64,000 nucleotides of DNA from Diaporthe sp. PMI_573 (GCA_021399435.1 JAJTUP010000001.1:1364001-1428000); one strand, 5' to 3'; counted from the stretch's first letter, positions 23,160 to 34,885 are shown. Numbers and translations are program-made. Notes: generated from the letters alone by a model not told the origin.

Positions 23160-24557
23160 GGTGATTTGTGTTCCCGCTGATCCTCGATGCGTGATACACA
23201 TATCCCTGCAAATGGGGCTACTGTGGAGCAAACATGCGCTGCAGATCGATGAGAGATGCAGAACCGGAACCATCCCGCAGCTAATGACATGGCCTGACAG
23301 TCTTGGCCTTGGCACACGATTGATTCCTCCGATTGTCAGATTGGCAGGGGAACCTGTTCCATGCGATACGGAGCCAGGAAACCAATATGGTCCGTCATTA
23401 AGAACTTAAAATAGGATAAATCCATAAGATGCCATTGTCATACACAGGATACGCTCCGTCTCCTCGACTCACGGGTTGTCTTGTCGGTCAACTAGCACTC
23501 CAGATGTCCACGGGCAGCTACCTACCTGGGTGGCACGCGGCTTGTTAATTAAGCGTAGCGAAGACCCGGAGTGCCCGAGCCTGCGAGGTGGTGCTCTGAG
23601 CGGAGCTTAATCTATTTCTCCTAGAAATGTGCAAAATGTTTCTCCCATGGGGATTGGTCGAGCTGTTCTTGTCGATAAGCTTGCCACCATTCACAACCTC
23701 GCTGCCGCCCTCTCTGCCATCTCCCGAAAATACTCCTGGGCTCCTCTGAGCTACGCTTATCCTTGGTGCATTTCACTGCGACCCCCCGGCTGACAACCTT
23801 ACGTTTACCCCTCCCCCCCCCCCGGCTGGCAAAAAATCAAGTAGTCGAGCAATGTCGGCTGTCTCCCCAGAGCATGCGGAGGGCCATAGATAGCTGACTT
23901 TGATGAACTGCACTCGACTACTTGGAAAATGGGTGGCCCTGGGGTCTTTTCACCTAGCTCTCCACATAATCAGCCCCAGGCTGTCTCGAGGCAACCGACG
24001 ACGCGTTGTAGCCAGCCAGTCGAAAAGAAAAACCCAGATTTGACGCGATAATGTGATGACGGCTTCAAAGATGATGGTGAGGAGGGTACATCAACCATCC
24101 CGTCTGCCAAGCTTCGTCTATACTGCATTTAGGTGGTGTGGTTGCTCAAAAGCCGGGGGACCGTGCCAAGTTGTGCCATGTTGTTACACACATATCGGGG
24201 ATTCATTAGAAGACACCCAGGAGGTGAACTGAAGGCCGCGTGCATATCTCGTATGCAGGACAGCAGAACTTGTCCCCTACTGTGCGGATGCTACCCTCTT
24301 GAATGACAGGTCGTTTCTCTCATATCTACTGTGCGCTTGAGATCCCGTCCCAGATGATGGTGTGGGGCGCGAAGGGAAACCATAATGATAGGTGGCAATT
24401 ATGGCTTTGGAGATTGCAGTCTGTTTGCAATTCACCTTGAGCTCTGGTACAACCCAGCTAACATCCCAGAAACATTTGAATGATTCCTCCTACTCTAGGC
24501 TAGCTTTAATTTCCCTGCTCTCCAGGGCACATGTGCTTGGAATTTAGTGAACAAACC
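23160..24557. other. gene-free stretch with poly-C run
   Basis: No supported gene. Twelve C in a row lie at 23813-23824. The rest shows no recognised motif. Confidence 0.4.
23813..23824 (+). repeat. poly-C run, 12 bases
   Basis: Homopolymer of C in intergenic DNA, prone to slippage. Confidence 0.9.
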
Positions 24558-26289
24558 CTAGTGGGGAAGGAGATGCTGGCCTCCTGCGTCCTTTCTGCGC
24601 CTTTTTGTCTCCGTATCCGCCCGGTGTTGAGGGAAGTCGCTCGGTACGTCCCTTGCTAGACTGGATCGCTGGAGGGCCCGCTGCATGTATGGAATGTTCA
24701 TCTGTGCAAACATGGTTATACCGGCATCCCGACACTTTTGGCGCAGGTCGTCCATGAAATCCAGGAATTCTAAGTCCTTGTTGCTTATAGCATCTTCCTT
24801 GGAACATGGGTTCTGCTTGTCGAATTCCTGATACAACCTCTCCATGTGCTGCGCCCACAGTTGACCCCGGCCGATCCACTTGTTGCCTATCAGGTACTGG
24901 AATTGAGGCCTGGGCGGGACGGTGTTGGCATATGACAGGCTCCTGGCCAAGATCTTCTTGTCTTTGGTGCCTAGTGTCGCGACTGATTCGCGCGGGCGTC
25001 CGCGCGGGTGTGCTCCATCTGGGCGTTTGGGCGGGCGTGGTCTCAAGAACCTGTCTGTCGACGTAGTAGATAGGCGTGGTCCATCTGTCGGCGTAATAGG
25101 CGGCATGTGTTGGGCGACAGGGTCAACGTCATTGGGATCATCAATAACTGCCACCTGTCAGCAAATTCTACCTAGTTAAAGGCCAGATGGGACATATTTA
25201 CCTTTCAAACCAAAGAGCTGGATAGCATGGTGCAAGCTGTCCAGATAAATGTTATGCTGCTGAAAGTGATATCGGACATGAGAAAATCTAGCCTTGTGTT
25301 GTACTCCATCTGTGTTGACCAGCGTCGTGCAGTTAGGGATAGGACATATTATCACCCATTTCTGGTTTGTGGGCTTGTCAATGGAAAAAATAGTCGCTGG
25401 AAGAGTGCTGGCCAGGACAGTCTTGTTGAAAGATTCACAGTCATCACGTGGCGCTTCGAGTTGTGACAACATTACACAGGACGCGCGGCTATACCAGCTG
25501 CTGACCTCACGATTGTGCTGGTCCACAGTGACTTGATCGTGAAGGAAAACACCACTGTCCAGTTCCACTATTCCAGGTTAAAATTTATTCAGTTTATCTT
25601 GTAAGGAGGCAGAGTCAACACATACCCATCATACCATAACGCTTGATCAGGCTCATTTGGTCCAGGGATACTCCATGGACTGTTTTGAAATGTTCTTGAG
25701 CATGGTTTTGTTCTAGAGGGTCGGTGTGGAAATGCCGTGGGGCAAGGCAGTATGTGGCGTCTGTATCAAGAGATGGTACAGCTATGGGAGGGCAGGGGCA
25801 TGAGATACAAAAGCAGCCCCACCTAGCCCAGGTGATCCACAGCTTCTGGTTGATAGCATCACTCATATTCAACGTTGAGGCAAGGTTGAACTTGGTGGAG
25901 GTGAGGCTTTCTCTCACATTGTACCGGGAATGCCTAGACACTCTTGCTAGCACTTGTTGCTGTGGTAGACCGGATTGTGTGGCAGGATGGCCGCTGAGCT
26001 GGAACTGCAGTTGGTGTTTCCCTGCTAGAATCTTTGTCTCAAAGATTGCAGGATCGAAGTCGCTATGATCATCGAGGAGCCCTTGGAGCTCCTCAGTGGC
26101 TCCTGTGAGACCGTCGCGGGCCAGGGAGGTGCACCGGGACCTGACTCTCGAGAGCCAGTCATGGTACGCTGTCTCGGTATCTTCCAAATCGGCAAGCATC
26201 TCTGTGCTGACAAGTTGGACCCAGCGGAATCGCTTATACCGGATGGTGTGGATCTCCTTGCGGAAACTCAGGATCTCTTGTGAGGCCAT
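24558..26289 (-). CDS. module B zinc-finger protein, 539 residues, unknown function
   Basis: Three exons (26289-25626, 25567-25202, 25147-24558) add up to 1620 bases, exactly 540 codons. Introns have donors GTATGT and GTAAAT and acceptors ATAG and GGCAG; the second carries a CTGAC branch site. Residues 1-150 are helical and charged. A cysteine-rich patch CFCISCPCP lies at 159-167, followed by H200 and H205 in HFKTVHG. A second metal-binding-like site has C296 and C301 (ICPIPNC) and H318, H322 and H326 (SHVRYHFQQH), a C2H2-like arrangement. The C-terminal 190 residues contain basic, proline-rich sequence (RPRPPKRPDGAHPRGRP) and a basic end (KRRRKD). There is no signal peptide, and nuclear location is plausible. 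It is head-to-head with the Hsp70-like gene at 26940, and a truncated copy of both lies at 12.1-14.9 kb. I do not recognise a named family; a DNA- or protein-binding partner of the ATPase is an inference. Confidence 0.8.
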
Positions 26290-26939
26290 GGCTAATATGT
26301 GGAGGAAGGGGAATAATGGGCTGGAAGAGTTGGAGTAAGTTAGGTAGAAGTTCCCTCCTGATTTTGACTTAATATAATTTCCGTCATACCATCAGATATT
26401 TGCATGACATTTCACAGTAGACATGTCACTTCCAGTTTGTGTAACATTTAGAGCACAAACCAGGTACGTACAGGCATAAGTACGTATCAAATTGGCGTGC
26501 ATATAAATACACCTATCTTTACCCTTGTCATATACTGTGTATAGTTTAGCGTATTCATTTTGGGCTAGCCATCTCATTTTTACGATGCATTGCAGTCCAT
26601 CTTTTTCCTGTGACGCATCTTGCACCCCAAGCAAACGGTCTCAAAGCTTTCAGGGATAAGCTCGATGAAAGAAGTAGATATCCTATTTGAGAATGCAATT
26701 ACCCAATCGAGTTACTGTCTGTAATAGAAAGCGACACAGGAGAGCTTAATTTTCTTTTCCCAGCCAGGTTTAAAAGACCGGAGACCTCACCTCTGGCTTC
26801 AGATGGACAACATTACCTCTTTGCGAACACATGTTGGATCCTGTAACTACTTGGCCTCATTCTGTCCGCATGTCCCTGCTTTCTTTCCAATCCGCACAGG
26901 CAAGCTCCCTTACGCAAAAGAAGCTCAGGCTAAGACATC
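26290..26939. promoter_or_regulatory. shared upstream region of the divergent module B pair
   Basis: 650 bases lie between the start codons of two divergent intact genes, and the equivalent gap in module A is 324 bases. A bidirectional promoter is inferred from the arrangement; no binding site is identified. Short open frames inside it have no support. Confidence 0.45.
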
Positions 26940-29819
26940 ATGAAATATTCCACCCCTGAAGACACTGTGTCTGTCTGCCTATGATCCCTCGATCAAATCA
27001 TACCCTGCTGACTGCCGTACAGCACGTTGGCCATTGACTTTGGGAGTCACTCATCCAAAGAAGGGCTTCGAAGGAGCAAAGGCGATCTCGCCCAAGTGTT
27101 TCGCATCCAGCTTAATACCGATCCCGGAAACCCAGAACCTTCAAACAGACCTAATGAAGTCAACAACATCTTTGAGTTCAGCACCCAGGCAGTCTTGATC
27201 GAGGGAAACCTTGTGATAGGAAGCCGGGCTATGGCTCCTGGTGTTGCCTGTGAGAACACGTTTTCCCTCAAGACAATGATGATATACTGTGCTGGTATCA
27301 CAGCCCCGAAGACAATGGAGAAAGCACCAGGGGGCGGTCCTTTGTTGAGAGCTGTCGCCGATAGAAAGATCAATCAGCCTATGATGATGGCCTGCTTGAT
27401 TTCCCATTTCGAACATTTAAGGGACATGGCCCTGAACCGAGTCTGCCTCCTAAAGGCTACGATCACTGAGGTGATACTAACGTATCCAAATTTCCTTTCC
27501 GGTGGAGAACATACGGGGGATTTTCGCAAGTTCTGTCACTTCTACGTTGATTTGATTTATGGTGTATGGAAAGCGCAGAGGCCTTGTCCTTCATTCGAGT
27601 TGGTCAGTGAGGGCCGGGCTGTGGCGCTACATGTGTGTGAGGCATTCTCAGTTGAGGACGCAGACTGTTTGTTCAACCGCACCGCCTTCTTTGCCGAGCT
27701 TCAAGATCTGGTGGTGGGTGGCTCCTTGAACCTCAAGTTCTTTGATGGTGGTGGGAGTACTGTCGTAAGTCCCTCCCCTGTGCTATCGGAGATATTCCTG
27801 GCTGGGCCATCTGCTTACAAGTATCTCAGAACATTGAGGACGTAACAGTATACCTAAATCCCGACAATACGATCTGCTCGACCCAAGCAAATGTGAGCGT
27901 AAGGTCTGTTTCGGGTAAGCCTATAGCCCTAGCCCCCAAAGTTAAGCCTGCCAAAGAGAGGTGATGCAGATAGGCTGAACTAGATATGTGGTGTAGGCAC
28001 ACTTGGTGGCAGCAACCTCAGCAATAGTGAGGTACAAGACACTATTCTGCGTATGATGCCAGACGTCGAGCCGGAGCAACTTGCTGAGTTCATGAAGAAG
28101 TTTGAAGCCTGGAAGTGGGATGTGACAAATCTCGAGGTTGTGGATGACATTGAGCTTGTTGGCACCAACAGGAACAGTTGGGTCCAAGTGCCGGCAGATG
28201 TTCTGACCAGGGCTTTGAAGGTATCCTTCCAGCCTGGGTTGAATGCATTGAGGCGCGAGACCCAGAGCTCGCTATCACAAAAGAAGAACCAAGGTTTCGT
28301 CTTCTGTGGTGGGGGTTACCTAAACCCCGGGGTGCGGGAGGAAGTTCGGAAGATTCATGAGGAGTTCAAGGATAGTGCAAGCAAGGCCGGCATCAAGATG
28401 AAGCACATCTATCTCCGCCAGTTCGATAATGCTTGGTATGTCTTCCCTTTCTGCCCAAGATACGCTTATCTGCTGTGCTGCCCTGTGGTTCTCCGCTTGT
28501 TGAAACTTCTTGATCATTTATCTGCATTCTACTAACTTGAGGCAGGATGTCAGCGGTATCTATTGGCGCTGCATTATCTACTCACAACCTACCAAACCCG
28601 TTAAAGGTCTGGCAAGGCTCAGCTCTAGCATTCCATTCCTATATTGAAAGAAAAAAGAAATGGGTTGATACAGATGAAGCCCAGATTCTAGTCAGCCATG
28701 TAAGTCTCAAATCCAAATCTAGCCTTTACAAGGCTTATCCTGTCCGACTAACCTGTAAATTAGAAATGGGGAGTAGCACCACCGGTTTACTACCCTGGGA
28801 GACCCAAGGTTTGGGTAAGACGAAGGTTCAACCTTGTGTGCGACCCGAGGTACACCACAGACAACCAAGACGCCACTGCAAAACATCAACCTATCGGGAT
28901 TCATACAGAAGAGGACGTTTTGCACGGCCCCATGTCATGCTACCACTTGGACTTCTACGTGGATCTCCCGCCCAAGTCCTTCAAGTTCGAGGTTTTTGGC
29001 GACAACCTAGAACAGCTGTCTCGCCCCTTTGACAGCATCGATGTCACGGCAGCAAAGTCTATCACGTTTGGCCTTGCCTGTACGATGCTTGAAGCCTCGG
29101 GGTGCAATGAGAGGCTATGGCACATCACGCTCAAAGTGAACCCTGCCTCTAAGCTCCTCCATGTATTCAGAGCAATTGAGATGCCATTCCGCTGCAGCAT
29201 GGGCACAAAGTGCCAATCAGCGGGAGAAGATACGGCTGTGGAAAAGATACACCAGTGTCTTATATGTGTGGGCTATAACTTTACTCTCTGCGACAATTGT
29301 TGGACAGTCGGAGAAGTGGCTCACCCTCACAACTCGTTTGAGGCAGTTGATTTGGTTCAGAGAGTCCCGGGCCCTCAGCAGTCTACGAGCAGGGTTCCAC
29401 CCTTGGCCAAGAGACACAGAAACGAGATAGCGCCAACTGCACCATTACCCCCAGAGACTGTGAGCATGGGTGGGAAACTGGCTGGTCAGGACTTGAGTGA
29501 GGAGGCACCGTCCCCGAAGAGGGCCAGGCAACAGAGATTGCCTGCTGAGAAGGGCTTAAATCATAGCCCTAGGTCTTTTTCGGCTGACGATGACGTGGAC
29601 AGTGACGCTACTATCGATGAATCACTGGACTGTGAACTTGTCGTTGATAGGGTTATAGCTGATGGAGGCAATAGCAGGGAGGGCCAGCTAATAGGCGAGG
29701 AGGGACCTTCAGCTCAGGAGCCCGCAGAGAGGACTCCACAAGATTTGGCAACACAGGCTTGTGCCTTGTTAGCATTAGCGGAAAGGATAAGACGCGTGCC
29801 CGACTCCGCCAATTCATAG
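26940..29819 (+). CDS. module B Hsp70-like ATPase with C-terminal ZZ zinc finger, 834 residues
   Basis: Six exons fit in frame: 26940-26968, 27023-27764, 27830-27914, 27997-28435, 28546-28699 and 28764-29819, 2505 bases or 835 codons. Donors include GTAAGT, GTAAGC and GTATGT; the first, GTCTGT, is weak, so the short first exon is the least certain. The actin/Hsp70 ATPase core has phosphate-1 AIDFGSHSSK near residue 12, a conserved lysine in NTFSLKTM, phosphate-2 FFDGGGSTV, TLGGSNL, adenosine motif CGGGYLNPGVREEV, and SAVSIGAAL. A canonical Hsp70 substrate-binding domain is not evident. Instead a beta-rich region is followed at about 627-672 by a ZZ-type finger: CSMGTKC, CLICVGYNFTLCDNCW, HPHNSF. 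The last 160 residues are low-complexity with SPKRARQQR and acidic DDDVDSDATIDESLD. The intact copy contrasts with the broken one at 13.1 kb. Role unknown; ATP-dependent handling of a protein or nucleoprotein partner is inferred. Confidence 0.85.
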
Positions 29820-30853
29820 GAGAACGACAGACCCCTCCGCAATGTTGGTCCATAAATTTGACTGATGAAAAAAGTCGGTCTGTTTGATTTGGGAAGGAGT
29901 TTAACCGAGAAATAATCCTCTTCTGAATTGATTTTGGTACTTCCTATGGACCCCTAAGCTATCTGGACTGTTTCTGATTTTGACCAAGTATCCCTTAACC
30001 TCTATGTGCTGTTTTGTGGCTGCCTCTTCGCAACTACCTCTCGAAATTTGGATTGCTGTACCTAGGAAAGTTTGTAACGTAACTTTTATAGAGATAACAG
30101 ATAATTTCAGATGTTTTGCAGCCCCATGACCTAGTATATAAGCTGTGGATGAAAATGCTGTTGCTTGCGGCAATAGGCTTCTGCATTCGGCACTTATTAT
30201 CTATATATAAAAAAATACAACTTGAACGCCAGTTCTGCCACAAGGGCGCGCGTTTGGTCTGCAAATTTTCTTCCTTCTACTCAGACCCTCCAGAATTCCC
30301 TCGGCTCGATTGGAGCCTCGAGTCTGGAGACCTGGAAAAAGCTCGAGTAAGTTATTTGCTTCAATCCTTCTCTCAGTCATGCTGACTAATGTCAGGAGTA
30401 GATGGGCATCATCCAGGCCAGGATTAGAGATGCCGCTTATCTCGTGAAGCTGTGAATCAAGGCGCAGGCTGAAAGCAGTCCTAGGACCATACGGTATGTT
30501 AGAGACACTCGGCCGAGAATGTATTTAGATGAACCTCGGCAATTACCAGTTGACACGTCGCAATGTTGGATCAAAAGCTTGATATATCGCCATTTCCTCT
30601 TGCATTTTATAGTTTTGAGATGGAAGTGAGCATGACACAAAGGCGCGTCAACCACAGAAGTATAAAATCAAGCGAGCCCCGTCAGATTACATAGAAGGGA
30701 TGTCGTCATCATATGTGGCTCTTTGATGTGCAGGAAGAACATTGAAAGAGACCTTACACTATTACTCTGCTATATATGAGTTTTTCATTCACATCTCGGT
30801 GTATTTTTAGGTTATGCGATAGTACATCTGCGGCTGACGTGCGCCACTACTCT
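29820..30853. other. gene-free stretch
   Basis: AT-rich DNA without supported genes between module B and the valyl-tRNA synthetase remnant. Confidence 0.4.
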
Positions 30854-32610
30854 CTACTCGAGCTTCAATTGCCTGAACTGCTTGATGGTCGTCTCGAAAC
30901 TGTTTGCCTTGCTTTCCAGAACAGCCAGTTTCCTCCTGTCGCCATCCTGCGTCACGATGTTGGCCTTCTCGAGATACTTCGGATTATGAATGAGCTTATG
31001 CTGCCTTTGGACGGCAGCACGAGTATTCTCCAGCTTCTTTGTCGCCTTGGCAATTTCCTTGTTGAAGTTGACGCGGTCCCTTACATACATGCAGACGGAG
31101 ACGGTGCTGGACACGGGGAAGGCGACGCAGCCAGCAGGGCGGGCAGAGGCGGGCGAGAGGATCTCGATGTCCGCGATGCCTTTGCTACTGAGAGACTGGA
31201 TCGACAACTTCTCTTCGGACACGGTCCTGTGGGAAGCTGCGTTGTGGGCATGGATAAGAATCCTTGCCTTGTCTTTGGGCGAGTATTCGGCCATCAGAGA
31301 CCGAACACCCTTGGAGCAGCCCAAAACGATGTCGTAGGCGGCTTCGGCGACCGGGTGCTCGAACTGCTTATCCCACTCGCGGTATCTCGCCACCATGACG
31401 CTCTTCGTCTCATAACCTGGGACTTCTGGGCAGCTCTGCCACAGCTCTTCCGCGATGAAGGAAAGGAATGGGTGAGAAAGGATGAGAGCCCCTTCGACGG
31501 CGGAGTAGAGCGTCCGGAGCACGGATTTGATCTGAACTTCAGACCCATGCTGTATCAAAGTCTTGGAGTTCTCGATGAAGACGTCGCATCTAATTGAACA
31601 GCTAGACAGGGACAGTACCAGTGAGAGCCGGGGACCGCTTACAGCTGGAAGTACCAGTAGGCGTCTATGATGCTGACACTCCTCATAAAATATCTCTAAT
31701 CGAGGGCCTCGGTGACTGTATTCACAGCATGATTCATCTTCTGGAGGATCCAGAGCTCCGAAAGAGACTCGTGTCCGGTAAGGCCTCGTTGCCTCGCGGG
31801 AACAAAGTCCTCGACAGTCTCGAGCTTGCCAAGGACGTATTTACAGGCATTCCAGATCTTGTTGCAGAAGCGTCGATAAAGGTGGATGACCATAACATCG
31901 AAGTTGATTGATATCGCCACCGCCCGTGGTGTAGGTGATGAGTGAGAAGAAGGGCGTCTGCACCGCATTCGGGAATGCCCTGAGTGAATGCCATCTTTTG
32001 GTATGCGGTCGCCTTCTTCGCCTCGGAGGCGGCAAGATTGCCCGACAACAGCTGTTCGTGAAGAGTCGGAAGCTCGATCCCGTAAATGACGGCCAGGGGA
32101 TCGACAACATTGCCGAGCGACTTACTCATCTTCCGCCCATCGGTGTCGCGAACTATAAATGTCAAGATCGCGAGATCGCCGGGTCGGGGTGCAGGGGGCA
32201 GCTTACTCAGAGAATGACAGAAGACTTCGGAGAACGGCACCTTGCCCTGTTATCGGGTTAATCGATCGTCGCATAGTATGAGTCGTCCGAATCGACATCA
32301 CTTACGGTGAGCTTCATGCTGAGGAAGATCATACGAGCAACCCAGAAGGGACTGCAGCTCTTATCAGTATATGCCTGGCCTTGTAGGCTCTGCGCATTCC
32401 TCGCAGTTCACCAAAGACTCGCCCGAGATCGGCTCTCGGCCAAAGATCCACACCGGAGTGCTTACATGATATCCCAGCCGGTCTCCAGAACGCTGGTATG
32501 GAATAGGCGGGCCAGATCAGGACTGTCCTTGGGCAATCCGAGAGTCGCGAAAGGCCAGAGGCCAGAGCTGAACCAGGTGTCGAGCACATCCTCGTCTCGA
32601 ATACTGTAAA
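30854..32610 (-). pseudogene. partial valyl-tRNA synthetase copy, frameshifted
   Basis: Reading on the minus strand from about 32610, the order is that of the second half of eukaryotic Val[22 protein letters not shown] comes first (after a TTTACAG acceptor), then [22 protein letters not shown] (ending at a GTAAGT donor), [10 protein letters not shown], and [14 protein letters not shown] with the KMSKS loop near 32130. Then follow [24 protein letters not shown], the anticodon-binding part HPFLSFIAEELWQ and the C-terminal coiled coil up to LKLE near 30854. Around 31940 the frame shifts, and near 31905 extra bases shift it again, so the protein cannot be made whole. The HIGH-containing first half was not recognised upstream. 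It is a 5'-truncated duplicate of a housekeeping gene. Some exon joints remain canonical, so the insertion was from DNA, not a spliced transcript. Confidence 0.82.
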
Positions 32611-33477
32611 TACGATTTAATGTGTGAAATGTGATTGCCCGGTTTCCAACTCAGAACGAGCGGCGATGCCTGGTACGCTGCAGATACCAGGACAACACGC
32701 GTGGAATAAGACTGCTTCGAGCACTGCTCCAGATCTGACGGTCACCCGAGAGATATGACTGAATCACACAAGCATTGCATGACGTATCTGAGGAGCGTCA
32801 GCCAGTCCCCCACCGTCTCGGCCTCAGACGGAGATGTTCCCAAAAGCAATCTGCCTGCACCAGGGCCTCAGCCCTTCTCGCCAATTTGAACGAAAATCGG
32901 TCGAACACCGGGCCGACAATATGCACAACTGGGCCCATATTTTCTTGGGTGCAGAAGCCTCGTCTGCACCATGACACCAAGTGACCGCTACTCTGATATG
33001 AAAAAGTATTGTGCGTCGTGGGGCAGCCCAAAGAGGATGCCCGATTGCTCTGCTGCGAGGCGGTTCTGCGTCAGAAATTGTCACCGCCTGTTTCTTTTCG
33101 TTTTCTTTATTTCTCGTTCCTCCGTCTTTGGCGGGAATGATCCCCCAAGTGCTGGCCATTTGGCATTCCGGAGAAATTTGTCCGGACCGAGCTGTACGAG
33201 ACCGGGAGAGAATCAATATTCTTAAACAAGCAGCACTGCCGTCCTGATTTACCGCACCCACTATGAGTGGTTTCGTTTTTAATCCGTGTACGTACGCTTC
33301 TTAAGCAGTATGTAGGAGGTCCCTTCATACAGTGGTAAACGCTTAAATACCCAGCGTTTTAAAAAAAAAAAAAAACACGCCGATAACAGTAGGTTCAGAA
33401 TACGATTGTGGCACGTGGCCCTTGCTGCTCTAAACCGCCCACTGGACGTCTAGAACCTAAACCCATCACAATTGACA
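32611..33477. other. no recognisable gene; poly-A run at 33361-33375
   Basis: Sequence upstream of the ValRS remnant has no secure coding match, although the patch at 32660-32770 could be a strongly decayed exon of it. A run of 15 A at 33361-33375 precedes the next gene. Confidence 0.4.
33361..33375 (+). repeat. poly-A run, 15 bases
   Basis: Homopolymer of A between the ValRS remnant and the mannosyl-3-phosphoglycerate synthase gene. Confidence 0.9.
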
Positions 33478-34885
33478 ATGCGCGTCTCTGAGCATAGGTG
33501 CGCTGTGCACTACGGGGGAGTTGAGATCCGGGGCCTCCGGAAGGTGACGGAACTTAACTCTCAAAAGACTGTTCTCTCATGAAGACAACAACGCACGACC
33601 AACCGCTTCCAAATACTGAAACAATACCATTTGAATCCATCAAGAGCATCCAGTCCAAAACAGCCATCATTGTCTTATGCAAAGACAAACCACGGCAACA
33701 GATCCGCCATCTGTGGAGAGGGATGCCACCTGTTGGTCTCATCGTGTTGGTCTCCGCGTCTTCGGCGGCGCAATACAAGGAAGAGATGGAAGATCTGATG
33801 CGTTTTTGCGAAGACGCAGGATGGAGCTGCATCGGCATCCACCAATTTGACCCCAGGCTTGCCAAGGCACTCAAGGTCACGGGGTTCAACGCACTGTTGG
33901 ATGATGCTATAACCAAAGTCGTTCACATGGGAAAGGGTGAGGCGATAGCTCTTGGGATCATGCTTGCTGCTGCCGCAGGGCGCCAGGTCGAGATGGAACT
34001 CCCTGGATACGACAGACACGAACCCAGCAAGAGCACAGGTACTATCATTACGTTGGTTTTATCGATGCCGACAATTTTGTCCCCAGCAGTCTTAATGAGT
34101 ACTGTGACATTTTCAGCGCTGGGTTCTACCTTGCTTCAGCTCATCATACCATGTTGCGCATCAAATGGGCCAGCAAAGCCAAGTCTCATGAGGGCCGGAT
34201 CACCTTCGAGAGCTCAGGCCGGTGCAGCAAGGTGGTGAATTACCACCTCAACCAATTACTTGAGCACTCGAGGAAGAGCGGAAGCTGCTCTATCATTCCG
34301 GCTCGGGCGGAGGAAGGGATAGACGATCACATCTGTACGGGCAACGCGGGCGAGCACGCGATGACCATGTCGTTGGCCCTCAAACTCCGCCTGGCTAGCG
34401 GATACGCCACCGAGCCTTTTCACTTCATGGACATTCTCGAGCGGCTGGCAGGCGACCAGGTACAGATCCTCCAGCTTCGCACCATCAGCCCCCACTTTCA
34501 TGACACCGACAAAGGGGAAGCCCGCATTACGAATATATGCATTCAAGGTCTTTCTGCTATTTATCACAGCCCAGTAACAGCAGCTCTCCCAGACTTCCGA
34601 AGGGACATTTCGGAAGCTATCTCTGTGAAACAGGCAACGATGCTGAATAGCGAAACTAAGGAAGACTGCTTTCCATACAAGCAGCCAGTCGCCGTGAACA
34701 CCTCTCGCCTGGGCGAGCTGGCAAGTCCTTCTCACTTCGCGGTGGAAGCCGAAGCCGCGAGACTTGAGCCCCAGCAGTGCAGGATCTATCCACCAGCAGG
34801 AGAGTTCAACTTGGAAGCGCTGGAGACCATGTTATTGGACAACGGCAGAGAGTTCTGGTTGCCACAGACTCCGATGCGTAAATGA
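33478..34885 (+). CDS. mpgS: mannosyl-3-phosphoglycerate synthase (GT55), with an apparent N-terminal frameshift
   Basis: This enzyme transfers mannose from GDP-mannose to 3-phosphoglycerate, the first step of mannosylglycerate synthesis. Family blocks are clear: TAIIVLCKDK, LIVLVSASS, GKGEAIALGIMLAAAAG, the metal-binding GFIDADNFVP, EYCDIFSAGFYLA, RIKWASKAK, GNAGEHAMTMSLALKLRLAS, FHFMDILERL and HFHDTDKG. An intron at 33987-34027 or 33987-34033 (donor GTCGAG, acceptor CAG or GAG) restores the frame before YYHYVGF and gives about 420 residues from the ATG at 33579. The usual family N-terminus, MRVSEHRCAVHYGGVEI, is encoded from ATG 33478 in another frame and ends VTELNSQKT. The two frames meet at a run of four A (33563-33566), where one extra A would join them into about 454 residues. 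So either the enzyme starts late, or the gene has a one-base deletion, or the base is misread. No mannosylglycerate phosphatase gene is seen nearby. Confidence 0.88.

Larger units (their letters stand above)
24558..29819 (+). repeat. module B: intact head-to-head Hsp70-like/zinc-finger gene pair
   Basis: Direct paralogue of the decayed pair at 12.1-14.9 kb. Gene order, orientation and at least two intron positions agree between the two. Confidence 0.72.

Noticed and set aside
32640..33031. Possible further upstream exons of the valyl-tRNA synthetase copy
   Set aside because: A few words such as RQIW could be aligned, but the frame changes and most residues do not fit, so the remnant was ended at about 32610.
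33987..34040. Frame change inside the mannosyl-3-phosphoglycerate synthase gene as a second mutation
   Set aside because: A GT-AG intron of 41-47 bases restores the frame exactly at a variable position of the protein, so an intron is the better explanation.
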